The notes beneath the pieces were generated by a model, which did no database searches, had not been told where the DNA came from, and saw nothing but the letters and a program-made list of their open reading frames with translations. The translations under genes and the position numbers were made by a program. This document shows, piece after piece, positions 57,000 through 64,000 of a stretch of DNA of 64,000 nucleotides. Position 1 is the stretch's first letter; each line of letters opens with the position of its first letter. Source of the DNA: Schistocephalus solidus (lineage: Eukaryota > Platyhelminthes > Cestoda > Diphyllobothriidea > Diphyllobothriidae); NCBI GenBank assembly GCA_017591395.1, contig WEDG01001283.1:53384-117383 (forward strand). The letters are read 5' to 3'.

Positions 57000-59900
57000 G
57001 GTTTAAAATCTTCGTTTGTCATCTTGATGAATGTAAGCATATTAAGACACCTTAAATAAGACCAGAGATTTAGATAGCATACGATTCAAGCTAAATTATC
57101 TTTTCATTATTATATTTTAATCTGCCCGTTAACTGGGAATGACTAAATGATAGCACTGTTTACGCAAACCAACGATTATTGCCTCAAGATTCTTCAAGAC
57201 ATCACTTTATATTTATAATAATAATATTGACATAGGAAAGTCAACCGAAAATATAAGGTTGCCACTCTATCAAAGCTAAGTAGCCATTTGGCATGCCATA
57301 CAAACCAGAAGCCCACAACAGTTATATGAACCAACTGCTCCCTAACTGATCTTTTTATTCGATTCTATGAAGCCATTTCCTTGTTGATAGTTGAGCTGCT
57401 CAATCACGTGAAATATCTCCAAGGTCAGTGCAGTTTCCCCCTCTTCAACTTCTGCTTAATTATTCATTCATTTTTTTATTACAAGATAAGAGTGGCAGCC
57501 AATCGCACTGCATTGATGTAATGCAGTCTCAAATTTAAAAATCACTCACTCGCTTTGATTAAATGTGATATTTTTACGCGCAAAATAACTTTGAATTAGT
57601 GAATTACTACTGTCTTCGTATCATAGCCACCCAAAAGGCCTTATTGTGTACGGAATTAGAGTTCGAAAGGCCAGAATGTCTGCAAGTTACGCTTAAACTC
57701 TATTTTATTCTAAAGTAAAGCTGGATAGAAAATCACTTCATTTACAACTGAGACAATGATTGCCGATTAGCAAATAAGGAATGTGAGTTAAGTGCGTGAA
57801 AAACGTGATCTTAATGTCAAATTATACATGATTCTGGAAAAAAACTATGTCTTTTACCTAAAATCACATTTTTTTATTTATGTACGATCGGATTTTCCGG
57901 TTCAAAGAGGAAAATGCAAATCGTAATTTTAGATCCGTCATATTTAATTGCGTAGGAACATATTGAGATATTCGGAAGCGTCTGATCTTGCCTAACATCT
58001 TACCAGTTTTCTTTCAATAAAACAAGGTTGAAGTGACTTCTTCTGTAGAACATGCGTTCCAATCCTCCGATTAATTGAAAATATTAACAAATAAGAGCAA
58101 ACTTTTTTGCGTGAAATGATAACCACTAAATCAACTTTGACGCCCTCATGTAAAGCAGTAATGCATATGTTCATTGTGGACGACAGTTTCGAGAGGGAGG
58201 ATCGCCAACGATAAAATTCATACTGAAAATTTCTCTAGGGCGTAATTTTTGTCACGTAATTTTCATCAAGCAGACTGTACTTTGACCTCGGCTGAATGTG
58301 TTAGTCAAGCTTACAGGCCTAAATATATTTTTCTGTCATCATCCTACCTCAATTAGCTTAGGAAACATGTTAATGGTCTTTTCGGTGCCACGTCTGTCTT
58401 CTTGTTCGTATTTAACCTTTAAAGTGAGATAAAAACAGCATTTATTACGCTGGTCTTATTTTTTAAAAACCATAAATTATCTTCAAAATGCAAACACATT
58501 TTATTGCTCCTTTCTTGTCTTGATGCTACCCATTCTACTGACTAGATTGATCAGAGTATTCGTTCATGGTCTAAAAATTTAAAAGGAAAGCATGATTCAA
58601 TTCGATGTTTTATAGCCTACTTATATAAGTATTTTGCTATCATGCATGCACTGTGGATAAGCCGGCCGCTATTCCTTATTTGATGACGGAGTGTTAAATA
58701 TATTCAGATGTTTGAATCACATGAGGATCACCAACTGTTAAGCGACCCTTACCCGTTGATTGGACTCTCCTCCTCAGCTTCCTCATAGCTTTCCATACAG
58801 GTATAAATGAAACCAACAGAAATGTGCTTTTAATTGCTGCATGTTTCGTCCTCAGTGCTTGCTAGCGCCACAGACTCAGGCACATTCACCACAATGAATT
58901 TAGGTTCAGCACCTTTAGATACCACCAAGAGGCGTCAACAGACATTCGTGCAGCCATTTTTATGTCAGTAAAAACTGGAAGGCATGTTTATAGATCCCTG
59001 GTGCATGCAGAAATGATTTTCCTCGTGAACTTGTCCGAGTCTTCTTCAATGTGTTACTTCGTAATACAAAGCCTTAATAAAATATAACAAGTGAATTCAT
59101 CTTCAAGTTTTCTATTCGGATTTTCAGCTCTCATTAGCAAGGAAAGAGAAACAGAGACTTTTACCGACATACCTCAGACTGCTCTTAGTTAGCCGAATTC
59201 GTTTTGGTTAATCCCTTTTGAAGATCATATCACAACAAAGAAAATACTACGTAATTTGTCAAGAATAAATTTAAAAGGGAGGCATAGAGAAAATTGCGTG
59301 GATAAAATCACTGCAAAAGATTACCCAATGTACGATGTCAGCATACAGAGCACAAAGAAAAATACTGCCAGGATTATGTAACAGATAACATGGTAAGCTG
59401 AGCAAGTAAAGCCCATGCAACGCCAGATAACAGTGAGTTGACATTGATGTGCTTATAAATTTGATAAAAATATCTCTAATTGACCCGAATCCAAATGGCT
59501 TGCGGTTGTTCTTGCTGAAACCGTCAGCACATTTTAATTTGGTTGTTGTCAGCAAGACAATAAAATTTCATTGCAATTTCTTAAAGGCTTACCACCAGAA
59601 ACAGGTAATAACGAAGAACCCAGTTAAGATTGGATGCGGAAATAAAAATCAATAAGCATTATTTTTTAATAAGAGTATATATTTATGATAAACACAGCCT
59701 TAATGATGATTTATGACGAAAAAGAAACATATATACTGAAAACCGTAAATATTCCGACTGATTTGCATTAAATCTCTCCGGATCTCCTTTTCGATGTATA
59801 AAATATGATTCACTTTAAGTTTATATTAATATATTGAATAGTTCTCACTGTTTTTACGGTGGACCATCATCGCGGAAATTAAAGCCACTGATATTTTCTC

Positions 59901-60900
59901 AATTAAAAAGCGTCAAATACATCAAAAAGTAAAGGTTTTATTGTCTGTTTAAAAATGCATTCATTACATAATCAATATTTATATATCCGAAATTAAACCA
60001 AACATTAACACACGTTCCGTGACCAGGTTTTGAAACTGGTAGGTACTCAATATTTTCTTGCTATTCCATTTTATTAAAATGGAGTACATGATAATTCACC
60101 TTTTTAAAGAATCTGCGATTTTGCTCATCTCCTTAAAGGTATCGCTTATTCATTCACTGTCAACTTATGTGGCAGTTGACATCAAATCAACTTCTTCTTA
60201 TCGCCTTGGAATAGAGATATTTCAGAAACTTCAAAAGGCAATTATGCATTCACCTATCTAAAGGTTTTCCCATACAATCGGTCAAGGATAAACACAAAAA
60301 TGCTGGAATCAATAAACTATGAGCTCGTGCAAATAGGTCTGAACAATCTTTATGAGGACATTCCAAACTCCTCAGTTGTCTCTAGCGCAAGCCCTGTTGT
60401 CTGACGCACCTAAACATGCACATAGGTAATCGAAAATTGCTTACAAGGGAAACGCCTAACGGCCAACTTTCAAAAAACTCAATTTGACTCAAATAATTAT
60501 TTTACAATTTCTGGGTACTAGTTCCTACCCGATCGAGTCAACTAACTACATTATGTTATATTATAGTTTAAGTTGCCATCATATTCATCATCAACTCGCG
60601 AAAATGTTAACGAAACGAGCCAATGGCCAAAACATTTATTTGCTTAACCTAATTTTAACGTCATTTACCAATAAGTCAAGTTATTCAAAACACCGGTCGC
60701 ACTTGTCTTTTTATAAAAGCAAACAGAAGTCAATTATTCATTCTATAAATTCTATATTAAAGCTTCCATGGAACTTCTAGCAAATAAGCAATTTCGAAGT
60801 TAAGCGGACGCGCAGTGCGTAGCAGGCGTCTCCACATTTTCATTCTTTGTCACATACCCTCGGCCATTTTTTAAAACTGAGCAGAATTTCTTGAATGTAT
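57000..60900. other. AT-rich interval without a recognised gene
   Basis: No coherent exon chains, transposon domains or tandem repeats seen, apart from a weak R2-related stretch at 58740-59060. Open frames are short and AT-driven. Confidence 0.35.
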
Positions 60901-61350
60901 CCGTGGGTCACTTTGGTATAAATGCGGATTGTTGTTTCACCTCGAACGTCGTCATGTAACGACCTTTGACAGTTTGGCTCGGTGCAGCATTCTGGTCCGG
61001 TTACTTCGCATTAGTTTGCGGTCCAATTTGTTGACTATCTAAAATAAATTTGACGTTTACGGTGGTTATTATGGTAGCGTTTGTCAGTTTCCATTTATCG
61101 TCATCTAAAATGAATTTTGACTCAACCATATGCACTCTCCAGGAGCATATAGTTATTGCGCAACTACTGGCGAGTGGTTATTCCTCGAACGAATTCATAA
61201 TCCTTTACATGCCAAGCTTGCTCCGGATTACCGAAATCCTTTCTAGCTCGGTGAGAAAATGCATATTTACTAAAACGTCAAACGCTACGAAAAGATGCAG
61301 ATGTTACAGAGCAAATCGATAGGGCCATGCGTTATTTCATACCGGGTTAC

Positions 61351-62213
61351 CTCGATATCCTCGTCAAATGAAAATATTCTGGACTCGGATATATCATCCG
61401 AAGTTAATGATGATACATTGCGCACCGGGCACGGCTATTAACGAACAAAGTCATGCCACTAAGTCAAAGCAAACAATTTTCTGCTAATGAGGAATGACAT
61501 GGAGAACGCCTTCTTACGTTTATATCGCCCCTCGAAACCATTATCGTCCCTCTGCTTACGTAAGCCAGCAATTGTAGTGTAAGTTTGGCATGTTGAGGAG
61601 TTAAAATAAGCGCTGCATGCGTAATGGTTAGTCCAATTATCTCGAAACTGGCTCTCATCTGTTCGCCGTCAAATACCCGCCGATTTCGTACTTTCGCCAG
61701 CGGCATTTACTGCAAAACACTATGCGCCATATACGCCTGAGCATCCTGAAAGAGCGAAGTCAACCGTTAACGAATGTCGTTCACTCGGAAATCTTTGCCG
61801 AATACGTTATTCCGTTCGTCCGTCCGAAAAACCGCATATCACGGTCAGGTGCCCGTTCTCCAACAATTCGCGCTGTCGGTGCCAAATTGCCGCGTTTCTC
61901 CCACGCGATGAAAACCAACACGAATTGGCATGAAATGTTACCAACAAGTGACGTTCCTGATCCCTCAGCTCCGAAACCCGTTTCAACGCTACCAAATGAA
62001 ATGCGCCCATTTGTAAAACCAGCAAACACTGCCGCATCGTTCGAACCTTAAAACTTTCTCTAATGCCGCAATCGAAGTTCGATCAATCAATGTCCTGACG
62101 TAAGCAACAAGCTCCTGGTAGATTTAGGTATTTATTAAGTGACGACTGGTAAACAAACCCCATTCAGCAGACGCAAAGGTAACAAAAAGAGCCAGATAGT
62201 TGTTTACTGACAT
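61351..62213 (-). pseudogene. Decayed paralogue of the five-exon secreted-protein gene
   Basis: Exon 1 (62213-62159) encodes MSVNNYLALFVTFASAEW, ending in the same FASAE before a donor aligned with that of the 46.5 kb gene. An exon-3-like block (about 61660-61560) reads FEIIGLTITHAALILTP, parallel to LQISGNLENGYAAITLIP. An exon-4-like block (61434-61351), between an acceptor (gttaatag) and a donor (gtaacc), reads DDISESRIFSFDEDIE, parallel to DFSGTRILLFNTDIK, but is five bases shorter, which breaks the frame. Exon-5-like nucleotide similarity continues to about 61000 with stops. The exon 2 position holds GC-richer unrelated sequence with open frames on both strands. Upstream DNA to about 62640 also aligns with 46500-46960, so a whole locus was duplicated. 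Confidence 0.6.
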
Positions 62214-62639
62214 TGGCTCTTCGGTTGTCAATATGATTAATTTCGCGTACCATTTCTGAATATTTAGCATTGGCTCGGTCAGCGCGGGTAAGAGCCGCTG
62301 ATTAAACGTTTGTTACTACTGAAACCCTTATAAGTAAATTCATGTTTCAAATCCTAACCAGTAGTCAATGTGCAAAACCAGTTAATTGATGGATTGTCAT
62401 AGTAATTATCTTGCGCAAAACGGGTCCAAAAATTAAAGCTTTACCAGGCGTGTGGGCCCAGGTGACGATGCGCGCAAAACTGGAAGATTGATTAAGGGTA
62501 TTTTTGCCTGTTCTGCATAATCTACGATACGCCGGCAACGTTAGTCAGACTCGACATAGCATTGTTTAAAAAACCTTTGAAGTGTCTAAAATGGCTCATT
62601 TCAAACGTAAACGCGCATAGTGTCCACAGCTGAAAAGCT

Positions 62640-64000
62640 AACGGCATCATATGGGCGTCACATTTTATTTAGTTTAAGCATTGCAAATTGAAAAAATAAT
62701 AGGGCAGCTTAAGAAATTAAGCACAGTACACTAATAATGAACGTACGAAATATATCAACGGCATAAAAAGGTCAATATAAATTATGGTATATAACAAGTA
62801 TATTTAAAGTAATAAACGAAGACTCATTTTCATTTTATGTATTGTATAAATGCATCGTCATGGAGTCCCACGCTGCCAACAAATGACCGTCAGGCAAAGA
62901 TTGATTCTTAAACAAATGCGATCGAATTTTCTTGAAAAATACAAATTCCACAAACACGTGAGAACAACTATACGTATTGTTTGACAAAAATTCTTTTTTC
63001 AGATAATATCAAGAAAGCAACATCCAATACATAAGCTTAAATTCGCTATGAAACCTCAACGGATTTATACCCGTTATTTTGTTTTTCTTTCAACCAAAGC
63101 GCGTTAAATCAAACACATAAACGAGAGCAAATCAAAGGAGTTCAAAGATTAAATCATATAAATTTAAATGAATACACTCAAAGTAACTTGGTCTCAGGAT
63201 CATAAATAAAATTTTTAAAGTGTTAAAAAATCGAAGCCGTCTAACAAATATTCAAAGCCGATGCTTGGCAAGTGTTTAATTTAGCAAGTAGATGCTAGAG
63301 GCAGTGGAAATACTTCCTACTCGCAACGTTTTGCACTACAAATAACCCTCTATTAAATTGTTCACATATTTTCTGTTAAGCATAGCAGAATATAAAAGGT
63401 TAAATCGATAGAAGTCGGAAATATCATTTTGAAAATAAAAGATAGATTTTTCTGTGTTAAAAAAGATTCCATTAATGGAATACCTTCGGTCTTCTGAGAT
63501 TTATGTCTTCCTGATGTTTTGTATGTTAAAGGTTTCTTTTGGTAGTATGTGGATTTGTTTTAATAAAAAGTTAATTTGAAGCTTATTTAAAATCTGGAAT
63601 TCAACGTAGGTGTTTGGCTTAGCACATGTTTCCTCTAGATAAGATAAACAATTTCTTTAAAAAAACCAAAGCCCTGAAAGAATAGCCGCAAATTTTCTCT
63701 AGAAAATCAGCAATCGCTGCATTTACAATTTCCAAGTAGATATTTATACTGATTTATACCGAATGTTCGAGAATATGCCAGGCCCAGTTAATTGTATAGA
63801 AGAAGACGGGAAGGTGTTCTCTAGGACCAGATATGTATTTATCCGACGATTTGAACTCTCACGCGAGCCATCGGCAAGGAATAAAAGACGTTACAGATCA
63901 CAACTTCTACTGCTTTTTGCAAGCTGTCATTTACTTCTGATTTATGTTTATGCAAGCTATGACAGCAATACGTACTGGAACGAAGCAATACCGAAAAGAA
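62640..64000. other. AT-rich interval without a recognised gene
   Basis: Nothing recognisable on either strand; a partial gene running off the window edge cannot be excluded. Confidence 0.35.

Noticed and set aside
61722..62051. 109-codon plus-strand open frame as a gene
   Set aside because: No domain recognised, overlapping minus-strand frames of similar length, and position inside the decayed paralogue; left as part of that locus.

Overview
The window reads as nuclear DNA of a metazoan. The best fit is a flatworm, probably a tapeworm of the diphyllobothriid kind. This is inferred from AT-rich sequence, short exons with GT-AG introns, and a mixture of CR1-like and RTE-like LINEs, Penelope-like elements (PLEs), a Pao/BEL element and tRNA-derived SINEs. 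No database could be searched. There are no bacterial operons, no intact long ORFs and no true tRNA or rRNA genes. Host coding sequence is sparse and most of the window is repeat-derived.

Layout. 1.6-6.3 kb: a four-exon gene model (+) for a small secreted, cysteine-containing protein, with a TATA/CCAAT promoter. 3-7 kb: SINE copies. 10.3 kb: an isolated exon-like block. 15.1-16.7 kb: remains of an RTE-type LINE and GC-richer repeat DNA. 17.6-18.2 kb: a broken SLC10 (sodium/bile-acid transporter) exon on the minus strand. 18.6-20.4 kb: PLE debris. 20.6-24.3 kb: two adjacent tandem arrays, of about 232 bp x 4 and about 355 bp x 8. 24.3-25.1 kb: more PLE debris. 25.5-26.9 kb: an older diverged tandem array. 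27.1-28.3 kb: a Pao/BEL fragment (minus). 28.8-29.3 kb: a PLE endonuclease fragment. 29.7-39.7 kb: dispersed repeats, a polypurine tract and a LINE lacking its RT. 40.3-43.9 kb: a nearly full-length but dead CR1-like LINE. 45.1-46.5 kb: a well-supported five-exon gene (minus) for a secreted protein of about 193 residues. 48.8-57 kb: long dispersed repeats, several inverted relative to copies at 36-39 kb. 61.35-62.2 kb: a decayed paralogue of the 45-46 kb gene.

Most notable observation: both tandem arrays carry a hammerhead self-cleaving ribozyme motif once per unit. In the 355-bp array it lies on the minus strand, with CUGAGGA and GAAA cores, a GCCG/CGGC stem II, a palindromic CACGUG stem III, cleavage triplet GUC and stem I CCCA/UGGG. 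In the 232-bp array it lies on the plus strand, with CUGAUGA, CGGU/ACCG, GAAA, a palindromic CAGCUG stem III and GUC. A diverged dispersed relative at 17.1 kb changes stem II to CAGU/ACUG, a compensatory change. Tandem units with type I hammerheads and minimal stem III, beside PLE reverse-transcriptase and endonuclease debris, match what is known of retrozymes and PLE-linked hammerheads. This looks like two unrelated ribozyme-bearing repeat families amplified next to each other in opposite orientations.

The transposon proteins are all interrupted by stops or frameshifts. The two secreted-protein gene models are predictions from splice-phase consistency and need transcript evidence; I do not recognise their families.
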